DNA of 48,297 nucleotides. Source: Acidimicrobiia bacterium (GTDB lineage Bacteria > Actinomycetota > Acidimicrobiia > Spongiisociales > Spongiisociaceae). Position numbers and translations under genes: made by a program. The notes below the pieces were generated by a model. The model was not told the origin of the DNA. It saw only the letters and a list, made by a program, of their open reading frames with translations, and did not search any database. Of the stretch, positions 23,410 to 32,587 are shown one piece after another. The DNA is taken from contig VXMM01000004.1 in assembly GCA_009841105.1 (NCBI GenBank), positions 1-48,297 of the forward strand. Direction: 5' to 3'. Every line of letters begins with the position of its first letter. The stretch's first letter is position 1.

Positions 23410-23928
23410 ACTACTCTACCAACCCGCTACCACACCGAACGCCAAGCAGCTAATAGGCTATCCGCCGACTATCCAGTGGCACAATCGCCGCCACCCCAGA
23501 AGGTCGGTGAACACCTACCGCCCAGACCCAAAGAACCGAACCGCACCCTAAGCCAGGAAAGCACTGAGCGATTTGGCTTTCGAAATTACTGGAGCTGAGG
23601 GGTGATCTCGATCGGCGGGTTGGGGCGGCCTTGGAGCGTCGGTCTGTTCACCGGATGCCGGTGGTGGATGGGACCATCCTGCGCCCGCGCTGTGTGCGGG
23701 CTTTGTTCACGAGTTGTCCCTGACGGCTGTGGTGCTGTACGAGGCGGTCGTGATGGCCGAGGGTATTCGACGGGGAGGGACGGTCTCTTGTGACGGTGTG
23801 CTTGCCCACCTTGGCGGGGCGGGCGCGGACTGGGGGTTGAGCCGGTGGTATGTCCTGAATGCGGCGAGTAGGCGAGCTGTGGTTGTAGTCTTGGCCGTTC
23901 TTGATGGCTCCTCGGAGCGGAGACTGAG
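23410..23928. other. intergenic stretch without a convincing gene
   Basis: Open frames here are short and lack ribosome-binding sites. No repeat or promoter stands out beyond the ribosome-binding site GGAG just before 23929. Confidence 0.5.
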
Positions 23929-26046
23929 ATGTCGTCTTTCCCGTCGGCTGGTCCGGAACGTGGAGCGTCCGCTTCCGCCGTGCTGGTCGGTGAGAGGCAC
24001 GCGGATTCTGCCGGGTGTCGGGGGTCGGGTCTGTCCCGTTTGTGGGCGTGGGATTTGTCTGGGCGGTTCTCTGTGGTTGTGGTGGTGGTGCTGGTGGGTT
24101 TGATGGCGGCTTGTTCCGATGATGAGTCTTCTGTGGTGGAGTCATCGGCGGCGGCTTCTTTGCCGGAGACCACTGTCACCACTCTGGTGTCGGTGTCGAC
24201 CTCGTCAACTAGTGCCGCCCCGTCGAGTACGACTACCGCGGCGGCGGCTGGCCTGACCGCTGTCCCGGGCGGGGGAAGTCGGGCGGCTTCGCGGGCGATA
24301 GCACCGCTGCGGTTGGACGGTCCCGACGATGTTTCGGGGTTTCTGTCGGAGATGTCCGACGATGAACGTTCCTGCTTGGAGGAGAACGGTATCGGCCCGG
24401 GAGAGCTCTCGCTGGTTTCGGGGGATGCGCCCGGCGCTGAGGCTTCCGAGCGCACCGCTCTGGTGATCGGCTGCCTACAGGAGGAGACCCTGTTGAGGTT
24501 GTTCCTCACCTCGCTGGTCGGGCTCACCGATCCGTTGACGCCGGAGACCTCCGCCTGTGTCAGGGAGGCGCTGGTATCCATAGACCTCCACCGGTTGCTG
24601 TCGCCCCCCGCCGCCCAGAGCGCCGACCCCGTCAATTCGCTCGGGTTGGGCATGGCGGCCCTGAACGTCTCTGTGGTGTGCATGAACGACGAAGAATGGG
24701 GCGTCTATGCCCCGCGTCTGGGAATGCGGGCCGAGGATCGGGAGAGCCTGGTGTGTTTGCTGGAGCGGTTGGGCGGACCGGAGGCACTCGTAGAAGCCAT
24801 GCTACAGGCGAGCCGCGGCGAGCCGCCCGAAGCTCTCGGCGAGTGGTTGGAAGCCTGCGCGCCGGAGACCTCGCCGCCCGCGGCCGCGGACTACGGGCCC
24901 GGTTCGGGCGGAGGGTTTCTCATCTGGTCGTTCGCGACCGGGGGATGGGAACTCACCGGGCCGGTGGTGGTGGACGGTGTGGCATACTTCGGCACCGACG
25001 ACGCCAACCTGTACGCCCTCTTGGCGCAGTCCGGCGAATTGGTTTGGAGCTTCTCCGCCGCTGCTGGGATCCGCTCCGTTCCCGCAGTGTCCGATGGGAG
25101 AGTCTATTTCGGCGCCGGCGACAACCACCTGTACGCCCTAGACGCCGCCACCGGAACCGAACTGTGGCGCCACGACACCGGACGCCCGATCCCACAGTCC
25201 CCCACGGTGGCTGGCGGGTTGGTCTACATTCCCGCCCGCGCCGCCTACGATGTAGCAGTCCACGCCCAAGACGCCGCCACCGGAACGGTCGTCTGGGTAG
25301 CGGAACAGCCCTACCCAACCGACGAACGGCTAGCCCCCACCGCACATGGTGGCCGTGTCTACGCCCAAGGAGCGGAATACGGAACCTTCTATGTCTTGGA
25401 CGCCGCCACCGGACAAACCATCTGGCAGGCGGAGGTCGCAGGCTACGTCGAATCGGTTCCCACCGTGGTGGACGGCGTCGTCTACCTGACGGTAATCAAC
25501 CAGGCCTACGCGTTCGACGAGGCCACCGGAGAGCTCATCTGGCAGACCAACACCCAAGAGTTCCCCGCCCGCGACTTCCCGGCGCTGGTCACCGACGGCG
25601 TCTACTACCTAGCACCCGCCGGCCACGTGCACGCGCTCGACGCCGCCACCGGCCAAAAGATCTGGAGCCACCAGATCGAACCAGGGGGAACTCTCGGGCT
25701 CAGCACCGCCCCCGTCGTGGCCGGAGGCACGCTGTTCGCCGCGTCGGAAACAGAGCACCTATTCGCCCTAGACGCCCAAACCGGGGAACTCCTGTGGACG
25801 CTACCCACAAACAATTCCACCAGCCACGCCCTGTCCGTCGTCGATGGAGTCCTCTACGGGCAAAGAAGCGACGGATACCTGTTCGGAGTCGACACCGCCG
25901 ACCCAAACAACGGGCACACCCCGCCGTGGCTCTTCAAGATCGGCTGGTCCAACGACACACCCAAATACTCGACCGCCGACGGGATCGTCTACTCCACGGG
26001 CCCCGACGGCCGCTTCTACGCGCACACAACCCCAGCAACCACTTAA
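23929..26046 (+). CDS. PQQ-like beta-propeller lipoprotein
   Basis: 705 residues. ATG 23929 has GGAG 6 nt upstream. A long basic N-region is followed by 'VVVVVVLVGLMAAC', a hydrophobic core with lipobox, so the protein is probably anchored on the outer face of the membrane. A Ser/Thr/Ala linker and a helical Cys-containing region (about 110-315) come next; then seven or so propeller blades with the PQQ/BamB-type repeat, e.g. 'NHLYALDAATGTELWRHD' and 'FYVLDAATGQTIWQAE'. These form a WD-like ring that binds protein partners or cofactors. The function is unknown and no operon partner is evident. Confidence 0.88.
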   Translation: MSSFPSAGPERGASASAVLVGERHADSAGCRGSGLSRLWAWDLSGRFSVVVVVVLVGLMAACSDDESSVVESSAAASLPETTVTTLVSVSTSSTSAAPSSTTTAAAAGLTAVPGGGSRAASRAIAPLRLDGPDDVSGFLSEMSDDERSCLEENGIGPGELSLVSGDAPGAEASERTALVIGCLQEETLLRLFLTSLVGLTDPLTPETSACVREALVSIDLHRLLSPPAAQSADPVNSLGLGMAALNVSVVCMNDEEWGVYAPRLGMRAEDRESLVCLLERLGGPEALVEAMLQASRGEPPEALGEWLEACAPETSPPAAADYGPGSGGGFLIWSFATGGWELTGPVVVDGVAYFGTDDANLYALLAQSGELVWSFSAAAGIRSVPAVSDGRVYFGAGDNHLYALDAATGTELWRHDTGRPIPQSPTVAGGLVYIPARAAYDVAVHAQDAATGTVVWVAEQPYPTDERLAPTAHGGRVYAQGAEYGTFYVLDAATGQTIWQAEVAGYVESVPTVVDGVVYLTVINQAYAFDEATGELIWQTNTQEFPARDFPALVTDGVYYLAPAGHVHALDAATGQKIWSHQIEPGGTLGLSTAPVVAGGTLFAASETEHLFALDAQTGELLWTLPTNNSTSHALSVVDGVLYGQRSDGYLFGVDTADPNNGHTPPWLFKIGWSNDTPKYSTADGIVYSTGPDGRFYAHTTPATT

Positions 26047-26218
26047 CAGCGCACACTCGAATCCTGCCAGCACCGCTCCCAACCTTTAGAGCGTCCGCGG
26101 ATAGGTGTGGAAATCCGCCGGTTGGGGGGTGTTCTCGGATTCGATACCGAGTAGCAAGTCCCATCCCAACCAGTGGACGTGTCATTACGCGCGCGGTGAG
26201 TCTGAAACGCTAGACGCG

Positions 26219-26537
26219 GTGTGGGAAGCGGTGCGGCATCGGATACCCGTCCCAGAGGTCGACCATCCCCTGGGCTGTCACCGGCGACGTGTTGCGGATC
26301 GTATCTGTTCCCGGGGGATCGTGATCCGGCTGGTGACGGGCTGTTCTTGGGAGGTGGCAGAGTGGTCGTTGGACGGCCAGGTGTCGGACACCACGCTGCG
26401 GACCCGTCGCGACGAGTGGGTCAGAAGCCGGGATCTTCGATGATCTGGTGTTAGAAGCGTTGGCGGCCTATGACCGGGTGGTGGGGTTGGACCTGTCGGA
26501 GGTGAGCATCGACGGCAGACGGTCGGGCTGTCGCGGG
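26219..26537 (+). pseudogene. IS5-family transposase N-terminal fragment
   Basis: 'VWEAVRHRIPVPEVDHPLGC', 'GIVIRLVTGCSWEVAEW' and 'VSDTTLRTRRDEWV' match the start of actinobacterial IS5-type transposases. The frame then breaks near 26440; 'LVLEALAAYDRVVGLDLSEV' and 'SIDGRRSGCRG' continue in a second frame. The DDE core beyond the first Asp is absent. No ends or intact copy are visible. Confidence 0.7.
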
Positions 26538-26603
26538 CACCGCCGACTGGTATTCTGGCGCGGATATGCATCTGGGCCGATGGGCGCGTGCGCTCTCGGC
26601 GAG

Positions 26604-26852
26604 ATGGGATGTGATGGAGTCGTGAGAACCCTGGACAGGATCACCATCGATCCCGCAGTGATGGGCGGCAAGGCCTGTATCCGAGGGATGCGTGTCACCG
26701 CGGGCACTGTTGTGGGTGTGCTGGCGTCGGGCTGCTCGACAGCTGACATTCTGGGCGCTTATCCCTACCTCGAGCAGGACGATGTTGAACAGTCGCTGGC
26801 CTACGCAGCTTGGAGGCTGGAGGAACGCGAGGCTCCCCTCCCGGTGCCGTGA
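26604..26852 (+). CDS. DUF433 antitoxin-like protein
   Basis: 82 residues. 'DRITIDPAVMGGKACIRGMR' and 'VTAGTVVGVLASGCSTADIL' are the DUF433 core, a HTH-like fold common in VapB-type antitoxins paired with DUF5615 PIN-like toxins. The start is uncertain (ATG 26604 or GTG 26622); the core begins about 20 residues in. The stop overlaps the start of the partner gene as GTGA. The partner is frameshifted, so this antitoxin may be an orphan. Confidence 0.8.
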   Translation: MGCDGVVRTLDRITIDPAVMGGKACIRGMRVTAGTVVGVLASGCSTADILGAYPYLEQDDVEQSLAYAAWRLEEREAPLPVP

Positions 26853-27218
26853 GTCTGAAGCTCCTGGTGGACATGAACCTCACTCCGGAATGGGTGCGGA
26901 CGTTTCAGGAGCAGGGCTGGGATGCTGTGCACTGGTCCGCTTTCGGCGATTCGAGGGCTACCGACAGCGAGATCATGTAGCTGGGCTGCCGCTTACGACT
27001 ATGTCGTGTTCACCCATGATCTCGATTTCGGCACGATGCTGGCGCTCTCGCACCGATCTGGTCCCAGCGTGATTCCGATCCGCGCTGAGAACGTGCTGCC
27101 AGACCACGTCGGGCGACAAGTCGTCGCCTCTCTATCACAGCATAAGGTGGACCTGTCCTCTGGGGCGCTCGTTGTTGTCTACGAACGCCGGAGCCGGGTT
27201 CGGGTACTGCCGTTGTGA
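26849..27218 (+). pseudogene. DUF5615 PIN-like toxin, frameshifted
   Basis: The first part 'LKLLVDMNLTPEWVRTFQEQ' with the active-site Asp and 'DSRATDSEIM' ends in TAG at about 26978. In the next frame the protein continues 'WAAAYDYVVFTHDLDFGTML' with the second acidic motif, to 'ALVVVYERRSRVRVLPL'. One small indel near 26976-26983 therefore breaks an otherwise complete toxin. Loss of the toxin while the antitoxin stays intact is the expected direction of decay. Confidence 0.8.
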
Positions 27219-27532
27219 GATGACCGCTCGTACGGTCGCCCCCACCTGAACCCTTCAGTGTGGTCAAGCTGTAATCCTGGGGGCCGAGCGTGACTCGTTG
27301 TGGGAAAGAGCCCGGGGGTGCCGCCGACGCCGAACGAGTTGCAGTGACGTTGATGATCGGTTTGTCGCTGACTTGTTCGAGGTCGGTTGGTGGGGTCAGC
27401 AACTCTGTGGCTGCGGCGTCGAGGACGACACTCCGGCGTGGGAGGACCACAGGTAGGGATGCTGACGATCGTCGGGATAGACACCGCTGTGGTGATCTGC
27501 CGGTTGGTCAGGGCTGGTGGTACCGGACGGGT
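27219..27532. other. no recognisable gene
   Basis: Frames on both strands are short and lack ribosome-binding sites or recognisable motifs. Possibly the debris of a mobile element. Confidence 0.4.
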
Positions 27533-28309
27533 TCAGGGCGCATGTTTGTCAGGTGTGGTCTTGTATTCACGTTGTGACGCTGGTGCGGGTGTCGTGAGCC
27601 AAATAGAGCTTTCCGTTCCGAGCGCACACGGGAAGCTGGTCGCGGCTCGTTCTCCCCGCAGGGCGGCGCACTCGGCTTCGAGCACGCACCGCCAGGAAAA
27701 GTCGACCCGCTCGATGCCGGCACGTTCCAAGTTGTGAGCGACTGCCAAAAACGTGCTCCCGCCTACCAGTTTGTCGGCAGTCTCGAGCGAGTCGACAACA
27801 ACACGCGACGCTGCGGCGGGGGTATCGTATCGGATCTGACGCTCCCATCCCTTAGCGTTGCCGGTCTCGGCGGCCCAAAGGGCCCATGCGCTAGCAGGTT
27901 CCACAAGCGGAGCCGTCCACACCAACCCCAGCGGCTTCCACAAATGAGTCGCCACCGCGATACCGGCATTCACGGCGGGGACCGGGCTCGTAGCAGCCAT
28001 CTGCACAGCCGGGAGGGCGAACCGCTCGGCCAGCGCATCGCTGACGGCACTGACAACCGAGGTCACTTGATCCAAGACCTCAAGGTCCCTGCGGCTGGCT
28101 GTGGCCCCCCCGGCATGCTGAGCAGCATATAGCGCCGATGAAATCCCGACGAAGGCATCAACAACGGGCCGCTCGTCAACCGAGAGGGCATCTCGGATGA
28201 TCCTGACCTGCCCGCGGATGTCCCCCAAGCCAAAAAGCCCCACAGACGCCCGCTCCGTCAGGAGTCGAAACCGGCGGCGACGCCCGCTCAGATAGTCGCC
28301 GGAACGCAT
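27533..28309 (-). CDS. hypothetical protein (258 aa)
   Basis: Mostly helical and alanine-rich, e.g. 'VVDAFVGISSALYAAQHAGG' and 'LDQVTSVVSAVSDALAERFA'. It has no signal peptide, although a central stretch ('VWTAPLVEPASAWALWAA') is moderately hydrophobic. The basic N-terminus 'SGRRRRFRLL' may bind nucleic acid or membrane. Family not recognised. The ATG 28309 lacks a clear ribosome-binding site. The last 30 residues are low in predicted structure and may have been acquired with a changed 3' end. Confidence 0.6.
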   Translation of the reverse strand: MRSGDYLSGRRRRFRLLTERASVGLFGLGDIRGQVRIIRDALSVDERPVVDAFVGISSALYAAQHAGGATASRRDLEVLDQVTSVVSAVSDALAERFALPAVQMAATSPVPAVNAGIAVATHLWKPLGLVWTAPLVEPASAWALWAAETGNAKGWERQIRYDTPAAASRVVVDSLETADKLVGGSTFLAVAHNLERAGIERVDFSWRCVLEAECAALRGERAATSFPCALGTESSIWLTTPAPASQREYKTTPDKHAP

Positions 28310-28478
28310 CCACTCAACCTAGCCCAAGATCTATAGAAGGGATCAGCGACCTGCTCTAGGTCCTACGACGCGTCGCTCACGGGTTCACGAACTACGATAA
28401 CTACCCAGCCCTCGGGACTTCTAGTAGCACGGCCTGACCCCCCTACCTGGACGCTACAAGAGTAGAATCCGCTTCACG

Positions 28479-29132
28479 ATGAAGCTCCCGCCTACGAAGG
28501 CGTTTGTTCGTGTTATCTGGCTACCGGTTGTGGTCGTCGTTTTGTTCGCAGTGTGGCTGGGTGATCGGTGTGATGTTGGTCGTTTGCCCGTTTATGGATC
28601 CCTTGGCGGGCCGGTGTACGAGTCGGTCGAGGAACTGGCGGAGAAGGCAGATCTCATCGTCGTCGGCATGGTTACCGGTTGGTCCAGAGGCAAGAGATGC
28701 GCGACGGTGGACTTCATCGAGTCGATCCACTACAAGATCGTCGGGATAAACGCCGATCCGATTGTCTTCACCACGGTAGAAGTCTCCGAGATACTTAAGG
28801 GAGAAGCCGGGGCGACTGTCACGCTGGGTGGCTACGACGCGCAGAGGTTCGTCGCCGACAATCTGACACATCTGCGCACACGTGACGAGGTCTTGCTGTT
28901 CCTTTCGGGACCGGTGGCCTCGGACAAGTCGCGGTACCGGCTAAGTCCCAGAACACCGGTTCCCGACATGTATTACAATACGCTGAGCAACGACAACGGT
29001 GTGTTCGACGTTTATGCGGGAGGAAGGTTGGTGATACCCCGCCTGCACGAACGTTTCGACTTTGACAGGCTGCCCGAGAACCTCGCTGAGATGCGACTAC
29101 GTATCCTGGACGTAGTTTCTTCGTCGTCCTGA
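28479..29132 (+). CDS. hypothetical exported or membrane-anchored protein (217 aa)
   Basis: An N-terminal hydrophobic helix ('VIWLPVVVVVLFAVWL') after a basic start points to export or membrane anchoring. The rest is a soluble domain with 'ESVEELAEKADLIVVGMVTG' and 'VFTTVEVSEILKGEAGATVT', a pattern seen in secreted OB-like or carbohydrate-associated proteins of unknown function; 'DEVLLFLSGP' follows. It stands alone, with the opposite orientation to the gene on its left. Confident as a gene, not as a function. Confidence 0.78.
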   Translation: MKLPPTKAFVRVIWLPVVVVVLFAVWLGDRCDVGRLPVYGSLGGPVYESVEELAEKADLIVVGMVTGWSRGKRCATVDFIESIHYKIVGINADPIVFTTVEVSEILKGEAGATVTLGGYDAQRFVADNLTHLRTRDEVLLFLSGPVASDKSRYRLSPRTPVPDMYYNTLSNDNGVFDVYAGGRLVIPRLHERFDFDRLPENLAEMRLRILDVVSSSS

Positions 29133-29782
29133 CCGGCCGGGATTAGCGGATGTTGTCGGACGAGCGCATGGAGGACCGGCTAGTAGTCGTCGAAGAGCAT
29201 CGGGTGCTCCTACGTCGCCGCCTCAAGATTCCTCTCAGGTCAGCGGGGTCAGCCTGTTCACGACGCTTGATAGCCTGGTCCTTGGCTTCTCCGCTGGGCA
29301 GGCAGTGTAAGGATGGAAGTGGCGGCCCACCGGTGTCTTGCAAGGGACCGCACCGACGGAGCCGCTGCCCATCATCCGTTTGCGTTGCTGGCCTGTCTCG
29401 TCGGCGGCTCTGGCGGTTGAGCTAGGAGCGTGTGCTCTGACTAGTTGGCTGTTCTGGGAGCCCAACGCCTTCGCCATGCGGAGCAACTACGAGAACCCGG
29501 AGGTCACTGAGAAGCTGGTGGCCGCCAGGTTCCTGAGCCCCGCCGATCCGGCGAGGACCCAGCTGGATCGAGCTAAGCCCGAACAGGGCGCCGGCCGCCG
29601 ACGGTTGCGACCTGGACACCCCTGGGACTGTCGGGTTCGCGGTCTGGTAATGCCCTGACCGCACCCAAGACCACACCGAACTGCGGGCGCGAGTCGGCTA
29701 CACCGGTATCTACGCCGACTTGGACAGCGGCGGCGCCTACGGCCTCCCCCTACTGTCCTCTGATATCCGCCGGGCAGCGGTC
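29133..29782. other. non-coding stretch holding dispersed repeat A
   Basis: Apart from the repeat at 29376-29448 I see no gene. A short plus frame continues from the repeat ('EPNAFAMRSNYENPEVTEKL'), but has no ribosome-binding site. It may be the eroded remains of a gene whose other copy was at 2.9 kb. Confidence 0.5.
29376..29448 (+). repeat. dispersed repeat A, copy 2
   Basis: Plus-strand copy of the segment at 2908-2991 (minus). Differences are scattered and mostly single bases plus a 10-bp gap. One of four elements shared between 2.9-6.4 kb and 29.4-33.1 kb. Confidence 0.7.
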
Positions 29783-30196
29783 CTAGCGCAAGGCCACCCG
29801 TCCGCTACGTTCCGCCCAAGTGCGGATGCGCCTGTCCATGGTCAGGAGCTCATGTCCGTGGCGGATGGCGGTGGCCACGATCAGTTGATCAGCCGGGTCA
29901 CTGTGGAATCCCTCATCCATCAAGCCCACAGCCTCCAACCACAGGGACCCCGATACGGGGGCTTCGCGCAGTCCTGCGGCAAGGACCTTGGAACGAAGGT
30001 CCTTGATCGGCGGGAGCGGCGGAAGGCCACGGCGGGTCCGTCTCCGCTTCACCTCCAGTTCCCAAAAGGTAGCCGCCGACACGCCAGCCTCGCCTCGAGT
30101 CAGCACCCCGCCCAGGTCCTGTATCAGCGACTCCCCTAGCCGACTTCTGTCAGCAGTGACGACCCACACCAGTATGTGCGTGTCAAGGAGGATCAT
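29783..30196 (-). CDS. vapC: VapC-type PIN-domain ribonuclease toxin
   Basis: 137 residues, normal VapC size. Acidic active-site residues are visible in 'ILLDTHILVWV' (D5), 'ATFWELEVKRR' (E) and 'HSDPADQLIVATAIRHGHEL' (D), with a last acidic site in 'LLTMDRRIRTW'. VapC toxins cleave tRNA or rRNA when freed from VapB. The ATG overlaps the antitoxin stop (ATGA), the normal arrangement. It looks intact. Confidence 0.9.
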   Translation of the reverse strand: MILLDTHILVWVVTADRSRLGESLIQDLGGVLTRGEAGVSAATFWELEVKRRRTRRGLPPLPPIKDLRSKVLAAGLREAPVSGSLWLEAVGLMDEGFHSDPADQLIVATAIRHGHELLTMDRRIRTWAERSGRVALR

Positions 30197-30486
30197 ACTC
30201 CGCGACGGCTGGGGTCATCCAGATGGGTGTCCTCGCCCAACAGTTCCATATAGGACGGGTCGATCACCATCTCCGACGGGTCGTCCCAGAATCCCGAGAA
30301 CTCGGGTAGCAGACCGAAGATGGTTCCCGTCTCCGGTTCGATCGGCGCCAGACGCGACACGGGCCGTCCCCGTTTGGTGATTACGATCGACACACCGGTC
30401 TCCTTCACCTCGTCCAAGAGCCTCAGGCACTTGGCCTTGAACTCACCGGCGGGCATGGTCCTGTATTCGTATGGATCTCCAGCCAT
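30193..30486 (-). CDS. vapB: VapB/Phd-type antitoxin
   Basis: 'MPAGEFKAKCLRLLDEVKET' and 'VSIVITKRGRPVSRLAPIEP' are the Phd/YefM DNA-binding fold; the C-terminal 'DPSEMVIDPSYMELLGE' is the toxin-neutralising tail. ATG 30486 or ATG 30456 are both possible starts; the open frame goes back to 30528. The tandem repeat at 30506-30531 lies just upstream and is the probable operator for autorepression. Confidence 0.85.
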   Translation of the reverse strand: MAGDPYEYRTMPAGEFKAKCLRLLDEVKETGVSIVITKRGRPVSRLAPIEPETGTIFGLLPEFSGFWDDPSEMVIDPSYMELLGEDTHLDDPSRRGV

Positions 30487-30505
30487 TCCCCACCAGTCTA
30501 ACACG

Positions 30506-30531
30506 ATGTGACCATGACATGTGACCATGAC
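30506..30531 (-). promoter_or_regulatory. tandem 13-bp repeat upstream of vapB, probable operator
   Basis: ATGTGACCATGAC occurs twice without a gap (30506-30518, 30519-30531, plus strand). Each unit contains a near-palindrome around TGACCA. It lies 20 bp before vapB, the place where VapB-VapC complexes bind. Confidence 0.6.
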
Positions 30532-30706
30532 CGATCCTGTCTTCCCCGATGCGCCCCCGTGACAGTTCGAACACTCAAGCTGATAACCAGAAATCTGGCT
30601 ATGTCGCTACCCAGGGGATATATGGCGATTTGTGGTGGAGGTATCGGGTTTCGTCGGTAGCGGCGGACGTTGGGACTCTATCTGTTTTCGAGCGGCTTTT
30701 CCGAGA

Positions 30707-31936
30707 CTAGTTCATGGCTACCAGTAGCGTTCCTGTAACCAATGACGCATAGATCACCAGAACCGATAGGCAACCGCTCCTTCCCCCGGCTGACGGCAGG
30801 GCTTGGGTCGTTGGCTGGGTGGGCACCCTATTAGCCGACCGTTCGGTCTTGTCCTGCCCGGCATGGGGCTGCTGTTCGATTACTCCGATGAGTTCCTGCT
30901 TGTAGTCCCACGCATCTCTTACCAGGTCGCGTACCTGCGCATGGACGGAGGCGCTATCCGGTCCGTTTGTCTCGACCATGATCTCACGGTTGTTGAACAG
31001 GCCAGCAGACGTGAGGTTCGCTGATCCCGTCAGCACCCCGGGCCGCGTCCCGTCGACTACCCATGCCTTCAGGTGAGCTTCCGCAGGCGTGTCTCCGCGC
31101 TTGCGGTACCAGTTCAGCAGCTGCACATCCGGCCGGCGGAGGAACGCGAGGGCAGCAACACGGTCCCCCGCTTCGGCGTTCCTAAACCGGCGGTGCTGGG
31201 CATTGCCGATGACCACCGTTACCGGGCGACTAGCCACCCGTTCACTCAACCAAGCGAGTCCGCTGACACTCGCAAAGCCCACAGCAACAGTCACCCGGCC
31301 ATTTGGATGAGCATCTAGGAACGCCTCGATCCGTTGTGCGGCGCCGGTTTCTGGACGGGTCGGGGTTGGGGCGATCGAGTTGTCGGCAACTGCGCTGTCC
31401 CCAGCCTGGCCTTGGTCTCCGGCGACCAGCGACAGGATAGTTTCCTTGCAGTTTTCTGCCTCGGCGGCGACAGCCTCCACCTGGTCCGCTACCTGCCGCC
31501 GGTCAGCAGCGTCGACAGCTGCTACCACCTCCCAATTCGCGTTCAGTCCCTTGTCCGTCAAGTCGGCCGAACACAACAGCACCGAGGGACCAGCCTCGGT
31601 GTGGGCTATCCAAGCGCGGGCATTCGCCAAGACCGGCGGCGGCCGCTCCGGATCCCATGCCCTAACCACCACGTCGCTGCGGCGGAGCAACGCCAGCGCC
31701 GCCCGCCGATCCGCGGCTGTTGCCCGCTTGAAGTGCGACGAACTCCAATTTCCAATGACAATACGGACGCGTCGGTCACGCACCCGGGGCTCCAACCATG
31801 CCAACCCCTTTATCCGCAACGTGCGGACGGCAATCGTTAGCGGAGCCCCCGGATGACTCTCAAGGAACCGGCCGATACGCCACGCCACACCAGGCCGTGG
31901 CCTGGACCCGCCTGCGACGCGCCGTTGACTAGACAT
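30707..31936 (-). CDS. tail-anchored protein with two PLD-like domains
   Basis: 409 residues. Two similar halves each start with 'RFLESHPGAPLTIAVRTL' or 'AFLDAHPNGRVTVAVGFA' and contain 'RIVIGNWSSSHFKRA' or 'TVVIGNAQHRRFRNA'. The second half has 'AHLKAWVVDG' and 'VLTGSANLTSAGLFNNRE', a phospholipase D HxK-x-GSxN motif; in the first half the His is replaced ('ANARAWIAHTE', 'LLCSADLTDKGL'). A single C-terminal transmembrane helix ('CLSVLVIYASLVTGTLLVA') would anchor it with the domains in the cytoplasm. Members of the family cut nucleic acid or phospholipid. With one degenerate half, one active site or a dimer of second halves is expected. An abortive-infection role is speculation. Confidence 0.75.
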   Translation of the reverse strand: MSSQRRVAGGSRPRPGVAWRIGRFLESHPGAPLTIAVRTLRIKGLAWLEPRVRDRRVRIVIGNWSSSHFKRATAADRRAALALLRRSDVVVRAWDPERPPPVLANARAWIAHTEAGPSVLLCSADLTDKGLNANWEVVAAVDAADRRQVADQVEAVAAEAENCKETILSLVAGDQGQAGDSAVADNSIAPTPTRPETGAAQRIEAFLDAHPNGRVTVAVGFASVSGLAWLSERVASRPVTVVIGNAQHRRFRNAEAGDRVAALAFLRRPDVQLLNWYRKRGDTPAEAHLKAWVVDGTRPGVLTGSANLTSAGLFNNREIMVETNGPDSASVHAQVRDLVRDAWDYKQELIGVIEQQPHAGQDKTERSANRVPTQPTTQALPSAGGRSGCLSVLVIYASLVTGTLLVAMN

Positions 31937-32170
31937 TCAGACCGCAGATACTAACACCCAGTCACCACACACCCCCGACAGTCAGCCCAGGCATCCGTGT
32001 GATCGACCAACGGACAGCCGAGGGGCTCGGAAGCCCACCAGCGATACACACCGGGTCCATACCGACAATGGGACACACATCCCAGCACTACTATTCGCCC
32101 CCGAGAAACACGTCCCGGTGGCCGAACGGGCTGTCCATTGTCCGCGTGGGAGCTGGTAGCGGCCGCGCTT

Positions 32171-32190
32171 AACCGCGACCGGTCGCGCAT
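32171..32190. repeat. degenerate palindrome, copy 3
   Basis: AACCGCGACCGGTCGCGCAT, differing from the perfect 20-mer only in the first four bases. The flanking ctttacaag/aaagctcag context resembles the 11800 copy weakly. Confidence 0.5.
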
Positions 32191-32441
32191 CCTTGTGAAC
32201 TGAGCTTTTGCAGGCAACTCGATGGAGCAGACGCCCTAGGCAACAACAGAGGAACCCCCTTTACCTTGTTGGGTGGCTCTGGTGTTTGAGCATCGGGGCT
32301 GGCTACTCGCCGCGGCGGGTCGGGCTTTTTTCCCCTTGTCAGAGAGATGGCCTGGGGGGTGTTGTCATCCGCTGAGACGGTGGTATCGGCCGCACAAGAG
32401 CGGCATGGTCGCGTATCCACCCCTCAGCCGACGCTTACTGC

Positions 32442-32477
32442 GGGACATATGTCCCCCTACATCAGGACAGGTGTCTT
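32442..32477. repeat. paired palindromes, second locus
   Basis: GGGACATATGTCCCC (32442-32456) and AGGACAGGTGTCTT (32464-32477) repeat the order and 22-bp centre spacing of 3134-3170. The second site is degenerate. Shared gap sequence (cta, atca) shows common origin and not independent evolution. Confidence 0.6.
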
Positions 32478-32587
32478 CTCAGATCCAGATCAGAACCGGC
32501 CGCCCTCTTGTAGCCCACTGTGGATTGGTGCTGCCCGCGTCTCTGTCTCTGCCTTGTGGCCTGGCCGATGGTTGGGAAGTTATGTAG

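Larger units (their letters stand above)
31937..32587. other. gene-poor stretch with shared palindromes
   Basis: No convincing gene. It holds the degenerate 20-bp palindrome (32171-32190) and the paired GGGACATATGTCCC sites (32442-32477), both also present in the abiE upstream region. A Cys-rich minus frame around 31951-32100 ('SEPLGCPLVDHTDAWADCRG') has no start signal. Confidence 0.5.

Noticed and set aside
24678-26213. 511-residue plus-strand frame inside the beta-propeller gene
   Set aside because: Extremely Arg-rich alternate frame without a ribosome-binding site; it is a shadow of the propeller repeats.
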